This document shows positions 1-11,000 of a stretch of 64,000 nucleotides of DNA, piece after piece. The stretch covers positions 806,001 to 870,000 of the forward strand of contig NZ_CP133267.1 of the NCBI RefSeq assembly GCF_030915465.1. The letters run 5' to 3'. The number at the start of each line of letters is the position of its first letter. Position 1 is the first letter of the stretch. The translations under genes and the position numbers were made by a program. Source of the stretch: Neobacillus sp. PS3-34. GTDB lineage: Bacteria > Bacillota > Bacilli > Bacillales > Cytobacillaceae. The notes below the pieces were generated by a model. The model saw only the letters and a program-made list of their open reading frames with translations. It was not told where the DNA came from and ran no database searches.

Positions 1-118
1 AAATCATCAGACTTATATGATAAAAAGCCATCTTAGCTTTACATAATGACAAATTATTATTAGTATACTCACATTTCTGCAATTTAAAAATATGTATGGT
101 TATTTCTTTTTTTGCCTA

Positions 119-146
119 ATAAAAAAGCGGGAAAAATCCCGCTTCT
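119..146 (-). terminator. rpsO intrinsic terminator
   Basis: On the minus strand a 7-bp stem (AAGCGGG / CCCGCTT) with a five-T loop is followed directly by a T run, just after the rpsO stop. The remaining 118 bases to the window edge are AT-rich with no gene that I can see; in relatives pnpA follows here. Confidence 0.9.
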
Positions 147-151
147 GTAGA

Positions 152-547
<396 letters not shown>

Positions 548-576
548 AGAATACAACTTTTCGTCATAAAATGCAA
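548..576 (-). promoter_or_regulatory. sigma-A type promoter of rpsO
   Basis: TTGCAT (576-571) and TATTCT (553-548) are separated by exactly 17 bases on the minus strand, in the gap between ribF and rpsO. This matches the housekeeping consensus at 4 of 6 and 5 of 6 positions. Confidence 0.6.
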
Positions 577-617
577 GTAAAAACCAAACTTTTTAGGCTT
601 TCTTTCAGGTAAGGTCC

Positions 618-1571
618 TTAGTTGTGAACCTTTCCTTTAAAATAATCGATGGCGGAATGCTTGTCCCTCTCGATTTGGGCAACGAGCTCCTGTATTCCTG
701 AGAACTTTTGCTCCTTCCGAAGATAGATATGCCATTCCACTTTCACTTCGTATCCATAAATCTCACTGTCAAATTGAAAGAGATGTACTTCTACAGAAGG
801 CTTGCTTTCTTGTTCGTTTTTAAAGGTAGGTTTATGCCCTATATTGCAAACCCCTTCATGCCAGGCTCCATTAACAAACACTTTGACAGCATATACCCCG
901 AGCGGTGGAATAATGTATTCTTCACTCATATCTATATTGGCAGTTGGAAATCCGATTGTCCTTCCGCGTTTGTCTCCATGAATAACAATTCCTGAGGTTG
1001 AATAGAATCTTCCAAGCAATGGTGGCAATTCTTCCATTCTTCCGCTTTTTATCACTTCTCTGATTAGTGTCGAACTGATTTTTTCTTCACCCTTTGTTAA
1101 CTTCGGTACAATCGTATAGCTGAATTCATTTCGCGAGTGAAAAGGCATGGTTTCCATCGTACCTTTACCCATTCTCCCATATGAATAATCAAAACCTGCT
1201 ATGACATGTTTTACATTCAAACCGATTATATACTGGTCAATAAATTCCTGGGGAAGCAAATTGGCAAACTCGGTTGTAAAGTGGACCACAAATAAATAAT
1301 CGATACCCATCGATCCGATAATACGAATTTTTTCCTCTAGTGGGGTAATGTATTCAACATGCTGCACCTTTTTCCCTAAAACAACCGAAGGATGCGGATC
1401 AAATGTCATGACTGCACTTTTAATCCCCTTCTGCTCAGCTTCCTTTTTCGCTTCCAGTATGACTCTTTGATGTCCGAGATGAACGCCATCAAAATAGCCA
1501 AGCGCCATTGCAATTGGCGGCAATTCATTTATATTTAATCCATGGGGAAAGTTTAACCTAATTATTTCCAC
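618..1571 (-). CDS. ribF: bifunctional riboflavin kinase / FAD synthetase
   Basis: Phosphorylates riboflavin to FMN and adenylylates FMN to FAD (called ribC in B. subtilis). The N-terminal nucleotidyltransferase motif GYFDGVHLGHQ lies near residue 25 and the C-terminal kinase motif GDKRGRTIGFPTAN near residue 200; about 317 aa is family length. An upstream GTG at 1583 is possible, but the Shine-Dalgarno-like AAAAGGTGA overlaps it and is correctly spaced for the GTG at 1571, which also gives the usual N-terminus MEIIRLNFPHG. It is the last gene of the rimP-infB operon, 30 bp after truB. Confidence 0.93.
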   Translation of the reverse strand: MEIIRLNFPHGLNINELPPIAMALGYFDGVHLGHQRVILEAKKEAEQKGIKSAVMTFDPHPSVVLGKKVQHVEYITPLEEKIRIIGSMGIDYLFVVHFTTEFANLLPQEFIDQYIIGLNVKHVIAGFDYSYGRMGKGTMETMPFHSRNEFSYTIVPKLTKGEEKISSTLIREVIKSGRMEELPPLLGRFYSTSGIVIHGDKRGRTIGFPTANIDMSEEYIIPPLGVYAVKVFVNGAWHEGVCNIGHKPTFKNEQESKPSVEVHLFQFDSEIYGYEVKVEWHIYLRKEQKFSGIQELVAQIERDKHSAIDYFKGKVHN

Positions 1572-1600
1572 GTTAGCCGTCACCTTTTCTATACGTTACA

Positions 1601-2523
1601 CTATAATTCCTGATCATTTCGCAAGACCTTTACAGGCTTAAGCAGCCCTGGTTTGCTTGGATGCAATGAGTAGATTGCCAGTGCCAGGCCTTCTTCTGAT
1701 TCAGCAATTATAGGCCCGTCTGTATCCTTCAAGTGTTCAGGCACAGCTAAAAGAGCGCCATTTTTCACTTTCTCTGCTACTGTATCACTTATCCTGTATT
1801 TCGGCAAATGAGATAGTGCACTTTCTATTGGCCTCAGTACATCATCAATTTCCCCGTTTTGCATCATCTCGTCTACCTGCTCCAATGTCAGGCAATCTTC
1901 TATTTTATAATCAGCTGATTGGATCCTTTTAAGATGTGACATATGCGCTGGAAATCCAAGGCGCTCGCCAATCATGACTGCAAGCGTTCTGATATACGTT
2001 CCTTTACCGCAGTAAACCCTAAAGCTGAACTGCACGGTTGAACCAGAAAACTCAGCACGGTCATCCAGCAATTCGATGCTGTTGATGGTGACGATTCTCG
2101 TCGGGCGTTCGACTTCAATTCCTTGGCGTGCATATTCATAAAGTCGTTTTCCGTTCACTTTTACCGCAGAAAACATGGGTGGAGTCTGTTCAATCTTCCC
2201 CGTTAGGGATTGGAGGACATTTAAGATTTCGTCCCTTGTAAATATCCGGTCTACCGGTTTTTGTTCAACGGTTTCACCTGATGCATCCTCCGTTGTTGTA
2301 GAAAAGCCGATCGTCACTTCACCTTCATATGCCTTTCCAGCGTCTGTTATGTACTCGGCAATTTTTGTTGCCCGACCAATACATATCGGCAGTACACCGG
2401 TAACGTCTGGATCAAGTGTACCGGTATGGCCGACTTTTTTGTTCTCAATATTTTACGGAGCTTAAATACACAATCATGTGAAGTCATTCCTGCAGGTTTA
2501 AATAAAGGCAAAATACCTTCCAT
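1601..2523 (-). CDS. truB: tRNA pseudouridine-55 synthase (one apparent frameshift)
   Basis: Makes the conserved pseudouridine 55 in the T-loop of tRNAs. The N-terminal part ([19 protein letters not shown]) and the C-terminal part ([26 protein letters not shown]) lie in different frames. One base is missing at about 2428-2440, where a T6 run (2435-2440) sits four bases from GGCC (2428-2431). Adding it gives ...[12 protein letters not shown], which contains the catalytic Asp, and a 307-aa protein (309 in B. subtilis). The start at 2523 is chosen because the conserved N-terminus begins there; the frame is open upstream to 2580. Probably a sequence error rather than a pseudogene. Confidence 0.9.
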
Positions 2524-2580
2524 TCCTTCAGCCCCTTCTCTTTTAATCGAAAAAAATGGATAGACAAATTGTCTATCCAT

Positions 2581-2952
2581 TTACTCTTGGTCATCCAAAT
2601 CCTTTGAATCAGCATCTTTATTAATCTTGTGAAGAATCGTTTGGATCCTGTTGCCGTAATCAATCGATTCATCGAATTCAAAGATGATTTCAGGTGTTTT
2701 ACGCAAACGAATACGGTGGCCAATTTCTGTCCTGATAAAACCCTTTGCTTTCGCAAGGCCTTTTAACGTATTCTCCCTTTGCTCCTCACCGCCCAAAACG
2801 GATATGAAAACTTTTGCCTGCTGAAGATCGCCTGTTACTTGAACGTCAGTCACCGTTACAAATCCGATCCGTGGATCTTTGATTTTGCGTCCGATAATGT
2901 CACTAAGTTCTTTTTTCATTTGTTCTCCAACACGGTTTGCTCTATGGCTCAT
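2581..2952 (-). CDS. rbfA: 30S ribosome-binding factor A
   Basis: Assembly factor that binds free 30S subunits and helps 16S 5'-end maturation, important in the cold. About 123 aa. Conserved stretches [28 protein letters not shown] and [19 protein letters not shown] are present, including the KH-like fold signature. The ATG at 2952 is preferred over the one three codons upstream because AGGTG lies 8 bases before it. It sits between ylxP (18 bp) and truB in the infB operon, the usual place. Confidence 0.95.
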   Translation of the reverse strand: MSHRANRVGEQMKKELSDIIGRKIKDPRIGFVTVTDVQVTGDLQQAKVFISVLGGEEQRENTLKGLAKAKGFIRTEIGHRIRLRKTPEIIFEFDESIDYGNRIQTILHKINKDADSKDLDDQE

Positions 2953-2969
2953 TTTATTCACCTCGTACT

Positions 2970-3251
2970 TTAAAGCCAGTCTATTTCGGTGATGGTTCTT
3001 TCTATCTCGGGAAAAGAGTCAATCAATTTAAGGGCATTTTGCAATTCCCTTTCAACCGGGACCTTTGATGAGGCAACACAGACGATGGCAATTTTGGTGC
3101 GTTGCCATACGTCCTGATAGCCTACCTCCGAAACCGAAAGATTATACCTGGTTTTCAAACGGGTGATAATCCGCTGTAAGACGGCCCGCTTGTCTTTCAA
3201 TGAATGGGCGTCGTAGACCATGCACTCACATTCGGCAAGTCCGATGATCAT
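2970..3251 (-). CDS. ylxP: DUF503 family protein YlxP
   Basis: Small 93-residue protein of the DUF503 family, always next to infB and rbfA in Bacilli. Its function is not firmly established; the setting implies a role in ribosome maturation or translation. The N-terminal [22 protein letters not shown] pattern and the [14 protein letters not shown] stretch are typical. Its ATG overlaps the infB stop by four bases (ATGA), so translation is probably coupled. Confidence 0.85.
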   Translation of the reverse strand: MIIGLAECECMVYDAHSLKDKRAVLQRIITRLKTRYNLSVSEVGYQDVWQRTKIAIVCVASSKVPVERELQNALKLIDSFPEIERTITEIDWL

Positions 3252-5517
3252 TTACGCTCTATTTCTTCCATAATAAATGCTTCAATGATATCTCCTTCTT
3301 TAACATCATTGAAATTTTTAATGGTAATACCGCACTCATAACCTTGTGCTACTTCTTTAGCATCATCCTTGAAACGTTTAAGGGCATCAATTGTTCCTTC
3401 AAAAGTGACTACGCCATTTCTGATCAAGCGGATTCCGCTGTCACGAGTGATTTTTCCATCAATGACATAAGAACCTGCAATCGTACCAACTTTTGATACT
3501 TTAAACGTCTGGCGAACTTCAGCCTGGCCGATAATTTTTTCCTCGAATTCAGGATCAAGCATTCCCTTCATCGCTGCTTCGATTTCTTCAATTACCTTAT
3601 AGATAATGCGGTGAAGGCGAACATCAACTTTTTCAGCTTCAGCTGCGCGCTTCGCATTCACATCCGGACGGACATTGAAGCCGATAACGATCGCATTTGA
3701 TGCAGCAGCAAGGCTAATATCCGACTCATTAATAGCACCTACCGCAGTATGGATGATGCGGATATTGACTCCCTGAACATCGATTTTTTGAAGGGAAGCA
3801 GCCATCGCTTCAGCAGAACCTTGAACGTCTGCTTTAATAATAACGTTTAGGTCTTTCATTTCCCCTTGTTTCAGCTGTTCAAACAAATTATCAAGGCTGA
3901 CACGGGATTTTTCACCGCGCTGTGCAACAACTGCCTGCTGGGAGCGAGCTTCACCAACCTGGCGTGCTGTTTTTTCATCTGGCAATACGACAAAACGGTC
4001 ACCAGCCTGTGGAACATCACTTAAACCCGTAATTTCAACTGGTGTAGATGGACCGGCTTCTTTTACGCGGCGACCCAGGTCATTAACCATGGCACGAACA
4101 CGGCCAAAGTATTTCCGACAACAATCGGATCTCCGATGCGAAGTGTTCCGTTTTGTACTAATAGGGTTGCCACTGATCCGCTGCCTTTATCCAATTGAGC
4201 TTCAATAACAGTTCCAACAGCATTCCGGTTAGGGTTAGCTTTGTATTCTTCTACTTCACCTACAAGCAGGATCATTTCTAGAAGAGTATCGATTCCTTCG
4301 CCTGTTTTTGCAGACAGTGGAACAAAAATAGTGTCTCCACCCCATGCTTCCGATACAAGGCCATGTTCTGTCAGCTCCTGCATCACTTTGTCAGGGTTTG
4401 CGGCTTCTTTATCCATTTTGTTGACTGCTACAATGATTGGTACTTCAGCAGCTTTAGCGTGGTTGATCGCTTCTACTGTCTGAGGCATTACACCATCATC
4501 TGCTGCAACGACAAGAATGGTAATGTCAGTGATTTTCGCACCGCGGGCACGCATAGTTGTAAACGCAGCATGTCCTGGAGTGTCAAGGAACGTAATTTTC
4601 TTTCCGTTTTCGACAACCTGGTAGGCACCAATGTGCTGTGTAATCCCGCCAGCTTCGCCTTCTGTAACCTTAGTGTTACGGATGGAATCAAGCAAGGTAG
4701 TTTTACCATGGTCAACGTGGCCCATGATCGTAACGACAGATGGCCTTTCAATGAGGTTTTCAGATGAATCCTCAGTGAAGTAAACCTCTAGGTCAGTTAC
4801 ATCAATTTTGATTTCTTCTTCGACCTCGACACCATATTCACTCGCAATCAATTCAATTGCATCTTTATCAAGTTCCTGGTTAATGGTAGCCATTACGCCA
4901 AGAAGGAAAAGTTTTTTAATGATTTCTGATGGTTCTCGGTGCAGCTTTTTACCAAGCTCTGCTACCGTTAAAGATTCACTGAATGTGATTTTTGAAGGCA
5001 GTTCTCTTTCCTTTTTAGGCTGCTGCTGAACCTGCTGGGATTGATGCTGCGGACGTTTATTATTATTGTTTCTTTGCTGATTGTTGTTTCGTCCTTTTCC
5101 TTTATTGAAATTGGACTTCGCTGGCTGATCACTTTTCTTTACTTCTTTAACTTTCGCAGCAGTCGTATTTACCTTCACGATAGAAGGAGCCACATTTTTA
5201 TCATCATCATCTTCAAAAGCCACGGCTTTAGTCTTAGGAACAACTTGAGCCGGAAGCCTTTGCTGTGACTGTGCCGGCCTTTGGTTAGGACGCTGTCCCT
5301 GACCTTGCTGGCCGCCTTTTTGCTGTTGGCCTTGGGCTTTCGCAGCTACCTTTTCTTCTTTCTTATTATAGATCGCCTCCAGTTTCACAAATGCATCATC
5401 TTCAATTGTTGCCATGTGATTTGAAACCTCTATATTCATATCCTTAAGCTTTAAAATTACATCTTTACTTGAAACATTATATTTTTTTGCGTATTCATAT
5501 ACACGCGTTTTACTCAT
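3248..5517 (-). CDS. infB: translation initiation factor IF-2 (one apparent frameshift)
   Basis: GTPase that places fMet-tRNA in the P site and joins the subunits. It begins with the IF2N domain ([15 protein letters not shown]), followed by a long Gln/Asn/Arg-rich linker (about residues 60-175), a second IF2N, then the G domain ([26 protein letters not shown]). The frame is lost where TTGGCC (around 4102-4108) lacks one base; restoring it gives the conserved [16 protein letters not shown] junction into domains II-IV. Repaired length about 756 aa against 716 in B. subtilis, the excess lying in the linker. It is essential, so the lesion is almost certainly an error. Confidence 0.93.
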
Positions 5518-5536
5518 ACTTTCACCCCCGCTAGAA

Positions 5537-5839
5537 TTAATCGAGCAACGTCACCAGCTTATTGGCAAATCCATCATCCATTACAGCAACTACTACGCGG
5601 GCCTCTTTACCAATCGCTTGACCAAGAAGATGGCGATCTTCCACTAATTTATATGGAACTTCATAGGATTTACATTTATCTGTAATTTTTTTTGTCGTAT
5701 TTGCAGATGCATCTGCCGATAATAAAATGAGCTTTGCTTTGCCGCTTCGGATTTCCTTAACGGCTAGCTCCTCACCTGATATAATTTTCCGTGCCCGATT
5801 GGCTAAGCCAAGCAATGACATCCACTGAGTCTGTTTCAT
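5537..5839 (-). CDS. ylxQ: L7Ae-family ribosomal protein YlxQ
   Basis: A 100-residue protein of the L7Ae/L30e/S12e kink-turn RNA-binding family (also called RplGA). The N-terminal region [37 protein letters not shown] is the family signature. It lies between rnpM and infB, overlapping the rnpM stop by one base, and is co-expressed with the IF2 operon. The RNA target in the cell is not clear from sequence. Confidence 0.92.
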   Translation of the reverse strand: MKQTQWMSLLGLANRARKIISGEELAVKEIRSGKAKLILLSADASANTTKKITDKCKSYEVPYKLVEDRHLLGQAIGKEARVVVAVMDDGFANKLVTLLD

Positions 5840-6117
5840 CAGGTTTGTCGTTTCTCCTTCTCTATGAGCTCCAGGAGCTCTTCATATACAGTATCATCAA
5901 TTTGAGTTTGCAGATGATTAGATAAGGTGTTTTTTTTCCTGGCTAAAAGGACAGCTTCCTTGTCCTTTGACAGGTAAGCACCCCTGCCTGACTTTTTCCC
6001 GGTCAGGTCTACAGATACTTCCCCTTCTTTTGAGCGAACGATGCGAACGAGTTCTTTTTTCGGCTTCATTTCACCGGTTGCCACACATTTGCGCATTGGA
6101 ACCTTTTTCACGATCAT
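5839..6117 (-). CDS. rnpM: YlxR / RNase P modulator RnpM
   Basis: Small 92-residue basic protein of the YlxR family. The fold is recognised by [20 protein letters not shown] near the N-terminus and the [11 protein letters not shown] motif near residue 45, both intact. Work in B. subtilis describes it as an RNA-binding modulator of RNase P. It is 10 bp downstream of nusA and overlaps ylxQ, the conserved nusA-ylxR-ylxQ-infB order. Confidence 0.9.
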   Translation of the reverse strand: MIVKKVPMRKCVATGEMKPKKELVRIVRSKEGEVSVDLTGKKSGRGAYLSKDKEAVLLARKKNTLSNHLQTQIDDTVYEELLELIEKEKRQT

Positions 6118-6127
6118 TCACCCCATC

Positions 6128-7264
6128 TCACTCTAAATCTAAATCTAGATCTTCATTGTAGTCATCATCTTCAGAAACCACATCATCTTCAAAAAGTCTG
6201 AAAGACTCTTCACGAGGATATATCCCCATTTCACGGGCATCTGTCTCTGATTTGATATCAATTTTCCACCCTGTTAATTTGGCAGCAAGGCGTGCGTTTT
6301 GTCCACGTTTTCCGATTGCCAGTGAAAGCTGATAATCAGGAACAACGACGGTTGTAGCCTTATCTGCTTCATTCACCATAACATCAAGAACCTTTGAAGG
6401 GCTAAGTGAGTTGGCTACGAAGATAACAGGATCGTCGGACCATTTTACGATGTCTATTTTTTCACCCTTTAATTCGTTAACAACGGCTTGAACCCTTGTA
6501 CCCTTTGGACCGACACATGAACCAACCGGATCGACCTCAGAATTTTCTGAGTGAACCGAAATTTTAGAGCGGTCTCCAGCTTCACGGGCAACTGATTTGA
6601 TTTCTACTGTTCCGTCGTAAATCTCTGGAACTTCTATTTCAAATAATCGCTTCAACAGGCCTGGGTGTGTACGTGATACAAAAATTTGCGGCCTTTTGGT
6701 TGTTTTCTCAACCTTTGTGATGAATACTTTAATGCGGTCATGAGGCTTATAGCGCTCATTTGGCATTTGCTCATTTAGCGGCAGAAGCGCTTCAATTTTC
6801 CCAAGGCTGACATAAATGAATTTCGAATCAAGCCTTTGGACGATACCAGTCATAATATCTTCTTCACGGTCAATGAATTCAGAATAAATGATACCTCTTT
6901 CCGCTTCTCTCACTCGCTGTGTTACAACCTGTTTAGCCGTTTGGGCTGCAATCCGCCCAAAATCCTTTGGTGTTACTTCCATTTCAACCACATCTTCAAC
7001 CTGGTAATTTGGATTTACACGCTGAGCATCTTCGATTGAAATTTCAAGACGTGGATCAAATACTTGATCGACAACGTCCTTTCTGGCAAAGACTCTCATT
7101 AGTCCATTTTGCAGATTCAAGTCAATTCTAACATTTTGTGCCTGATTGAAGTTACGGCGGTATGCGGATATAAGTGCTGCTTCGATAGCTTCAATCAAGA
7201 CATCTCTGGAAATGCCTTTTTCTTTTTCCAGTAATGTAAGAGCATCTAATAATTCACTGCTCAT
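6128..7264 (-). CDS. nusA: transcription termination/antitermination factor NusA
   Basis: RNA-polymerase-associated elongation factor that stimulates pausing and intrinsic termination. At 378 aa it has the short Gram-positive form: N-terminal RNAP-binding domain (about 1-125), S1 domain (about 135-200) and two KH domains (VGPKGTRVQAV and AIGKRGQNARLAA near 260 and 325), then an acidic tail (EEDVVSEDDDYNEDLDLDLE-like). The C-terminal repeat domains of proteobacterial NusA are absent, as expected for Bacilli. Second gene of the rimP operon. Confidence 0.96.
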   Translation of the reverse strand: MSSELLDALTLLEKEKGISRDVLIEAIEAALISAYRRNFNQAQNVRIDLNLQNGLMRVFARKDVVDQVFDPRLEISIEDAQRVNPNYQVEDVVEMEVTPKDFGRIAAQTAKQVVTQRVREAERGIIYSEFIDREEDIMTGIVQRLDSKFIYVSLGKIEALLPLNEQMPNERYKPHDRIKVFITKVEKTTKRPQIFVSRTHPGLLKRLFEIEVPEIYDGTVEIKSVAREAGDRSKISVHSENSEVDPVGSCVGPKGTRVQAVVNELKGEKIDIVKWSDDPVIFVANSLSPSKVLDVMVNEADKATTVVVPDYQLSLAIGKRGQNARLAAKLTGWKIDIKSETDAREMGIYPREESFRLFEDDVVSEDDDYNEDLDLDLE

Positions 7265-7304
7265 GAGATTGTATCCCCCTTTTAACCTCTAATTCCATTT
7301 TAGA

Positions 7305-7775
7305 TCAGCCGAATGTAACGGCAAGACGAGCACTGGCAACTTTTTCATATGGAATTTCCATCATTTTTTTGCGAGTTTTTATTTGCAGCTCGAGTTTGAC
7401 TGTCTGACCATCAAATTCCATCAGCATGCCTTCAAAGTTTTTCTCACCGTCAATCGGTTCATAGGTCTTGATATGGACTTTTTTCCCGATTGCTCTTTCA
7501 AAATCTTTCTCTTTCTTAATAGGCAGTTCTGCCCCTGGAGAAGAAACTTCAAGAAAATAGTTATGTGGAATAGGATCAAGCTCATCAAGTTTTTCACTTA
7601 ATTTCTCGCTGACGGTTCCGCAATCTTCGATATCAACACCATTTTCCTTATCGACATAGACGCGAAGGAACCAGTTTTTCCCTTCCTTTACATATTCCAA
7701 TTCTACCAGCTCTAAGCCAAGGTCATCGACAATCGGCAAAACAAGTTCTTCAACCACTTCCGTTACTTTACTCAT
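7305..7775 (-). CDS. rimP: ribosome maturation factor RimP
   Basis: Needed for maturation of the 30S subunit. The 156-residue protein has the N-terminal alpha/beta domain ([26 protein letters not shown]) with the [11 protein letters not shown] motif, the LEVSSPG sequence, and the C-terminal SH3-like domain. It is the first gene of the rimP-nusA-infB operon and follows the promoter and leader hairpin at 7889-7972. Confidence 0.94.
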   Translation of the reverse strand: MSKVTEVVEELVLPIVDDLGLELVELEYVKEGKNWFLRVYVDKENGVDIEDCGTVSEKLSEKLDELDPIPHNYFLEVSSPGAELPIKKEKDFERAIGKKVHIKTYEPIDGEKNFEGMLMEFDGQTVKLELQIKTRKKMMEIPYEKVASARLAVTFG

Positions 7776-7888
7776 ATTTAACCTCCTTTTCTAATACTTC
7801 TTATCCATATTTTACGTATTTAACGGGAAGTTTCAATTCTTGCCTTTTATGGCTTTTGATATTAAAAAAAAGGCGCACACAATACGAA

Positions 7889-7908
7889 AGAGTGGGTTTC
7901 CCCACTCT
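7889..7908 (-). promoter_or_regulatory. leader hairpin of the rimP-nusA-infB operon
   Basis: A perfect 8-bp inverted repeat (AGAGTGGG / CCCACTCT) around a GAAA loop falls in the transcribed leader between the promoter and rimP. On the minus strand a T8 run follows only about 18 bases later, so it is not a classical terminator; it may be an attenuator, a protein-binding leader or an RNA-stability element. The rest of the 242-bp gap shows only the promoter and the end region of polC. Confidence 0.5.
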
Positions 7909-7943
7909 TGAACACGAGAGTATTTCTTAGTATTTCCAATAAA

Positions 7944-7972
7944 ACTATACCATAACCATTTACTATATGCAA
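7944..7972 (-). promoter_or_regulatory. promoter of the rimP-nusA-infB operon
   Basis: TTGCAT (7972-7967), a 17-base spacer ending in ATGG, and TATAGT (7949-7944) on the minus strand. The TGG directly before the -10 makes an extended -10 element. Confidence 0.65.
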
Positions 7973-8017
7973 ATGAATTAGCCCTGCAAAACGCGTAATG
8001 ACGCCTTTAAACGGCAT

Positions 8018-11000
8018 TTAAAATAATGACAGCTGGTTTTGTTCTGGCAGTGCATCAAGACATCCCTGCTTGTCGAGATACTCTAAAATTGTCTTAGAAA
8101 CTTTACCTCGCTGCTGCAGATCTTCCTTCGATAAAAACTCACCATCACCGCGCGCTTTGACAATGTTAACGGCGGCATTCGTGCCGAGACCCGGAATCGA
8201 ATTAAATGGAGGAATCAGTGTATTGTCCTCGATAATGAATTCTGATGCTGATGACTTATATAGATCTATTTTCTGAAAAGCAAATCCGCGTTCTGTCATT
8301 TCCAATGCGAGTTCCAGCACGGTCAGGAGGTTTTTCTCTTTCGGAGCTGCATCAAGGCCTTTTGCATTGATTTCCTCTACCTTGGACCGGATTGATTCTG
8401 AACCCCTTGCCATCGCTTCGATGTCAAAGTCTTCCGCACGGACCGTAAAGTATGCTGCGTAATATAAAAGCGGATGGTGCACTTTAAAATAAGCAATCCG
8501 GACAGCCATTAAAACATAGGCAGCGGCATGCGCTTTCGGGAACATGTATTTAATTTTTTTACAAGAATCAATATACCATTCCGGTACTTCGTTTTTGCGC
8601 ATCTCAGCTTCCATATCTTCTGAAAGGCCTTTACCTTTACGTACTGACTCCATAATTTTAAATGCAAAGGCTGGATCCAGTCCCTGGTAAATCAAATACA
8701 CCATGATATCATCACGACAGCCGATTACTTCGCTCAGATTACATATTTTGTTATGGATTAATTCCTGGGCGTTGCCAAGCCAAACATCCGTCCCATGTGA
8801 TAGCCCTGAGATTTGAACTAGTTCAGAGAAAGTCGTAGGCTTCGTATCTTCAAGCATCTGCCTTACAAATCTCGTACCAAATTCCGGAATGCCTAGTGTA
8901 CCTGTTTTACACATAATTTGCTTTTCTGTTACACCCAGTGATTCTGTACCGCTAAAAATCTTCATGACTTCAGGGTCATCTGTCGGAATCGTTTTAGGGT
9001 CAATTCCACTTAAATCCTGAAGCATACGGATAACTGTCGGATCATCGTGTCCAAGGATATCCAATTTCAGTAAATTATCATGAATTGAATGGAAGTCAAA
9101 ATGAGTTGTCTTCCATTCAGATGTGCTGGCATCAGCTGGAAATTGGATTGGCGAAAAGTCATAAATATCCATATAATCCGGAACAACGATTATCCCGCCT
9201 GGATGCTGGCCCGTCGTCCGTTTTACCCCTGTACATCCTGATGCCAGTCTATCAATCTCAGCACCGCGTAAAGTTAGGTTATTATCCTGCTGGTACGCTT
9301 TTACGTAACCAAAAGCCGTTTTATCGGCAACCGTTCCGATTGTTCCCGCACGATATACATTATCCTCACCGAAAAGCACCTTGGTATAATTGTGTGCCCG
9401 TGGCTGATATTCACCAGAGAAGTTCAAGTCAATATCGGGAACCTTATCCCCTTTGAAGCCAAGGAAGGTTTCGAAGGGAATGTCATGGCCGTCTTTTCTG
9501 TATTTTCCACCGCACTCTGGACAGTTCTTATCTGGAAGGTCAAAGCCTGAGCCGACCGAGCCGTCATTAAAGAATTCAGAATGCTTACATGCCGGGCACA
9601 CATAATGTGGAGGCAATGGGTTTACCTCTGTAATTTCTGTCATGGTTGCAACAAAGGATGAACCAACAGAACCCCGCGACCCTACAAGATACCCATCATT
9701 AAGCGATTTTTTTACGAGCTTATGTGAGATGAGATAAATAACCGCAAATCCATGCCCGATGATACTTTTTAGTTCTTTTTCAAGACGGGCTTCAACGATT
9801 TCAGGAAGATTATCACCATAGATGCTGCGAGCCATCGAGTAGCTCATTTCTCTCATTTCTTCATCTGCCCCCTCAATTCTAGGGGTGTAAAGATCATCCT
9901 TAATTGGCTTAATTACGTCAATCATATCAGCAATTTTGTTAGTATTCCCTACAACAATTTCTTTTGCCTTTTCAGCGCCAAGGAAGGAAAATTCGTCGAG
10001 CATTTCATTAGTCGTCCTAAAATGTACATCAGGAAGCTGATGCCTGTTCAGGGGATTAGCACCGCCCTGTGAATTCACCAATATTTTGCGGTATATTTTA
10101 TCATTTTCATTTAAGTAATGGACATTTCCTGTTGCCGCTACCGGAAGGCCCAGTTTATCGCCAAGCTTGACGATATTTGAGATTATCTCTTCCAGCGCTT
10201 TTCTGTCCCTTACTAATTCCATTTCAATTAAAGGTGCGTATACCGGTTTTGGATGCACTTCAAGATAATCATAGAAACGCGCTGTTTCCTCGACTTCATC
10301 CGGTGATTTTTGCATCATGCCTTCAAAAACTTCGCCCCTGTCACAGCCGGACCCCACCAGCAGTCCTTCCCGGTACTTTTGAAGCACTGAGCGCGGGATT
10401 CTTGGAACACGGTAAAAGTATTCCAGGTGGGAGATCGATACCAATTTAAACAGGTTTTTTAAGCCAATTTCGTTTTGGGCAAGCAAGGTACAGTGATGTG
10501 GGCGTGCCCGCTGAAAAGCGTTCCCCTTGCCCATATTATCATTAAATTGATCATGGTATTCGATGCCCTTTTCAAGAGCATCCTTTAGCATTTTCAAAAG
10601 CAAATATCCTGTTGCTTCCGCATCATAAATCGCCCTGTGGTGCTGTGTCAGTTCCACATCGAATTTTTTGGCAAGCGTATTTAAACGGTGGTTTTTCATT
10701 TCAGGATAAAGGAAACGAGCCAGTTCAAGAGTATCAATGACTGGATTTGACGCCTTTTCCATTCCTATTTTTTTATAGCCGACATTTAAAAATCCCATAT
10801 CAAAGGAAGCATTGTGTGCAACTAGAATGGAATCCTCTGCCCAGTCATAGAACCTTTTAAGAACATCTCCTATTTCTGGCGCGTTCTGTACAAGATCGTC
10901 CGTAATACCCGTCAGATTTATTGTAGTAGCGGAAAGCCGATGGTGGGGATTTGCAAACGATTCAAACCTGTCAATAATTTCCCCATCTCTGATTTTCACT

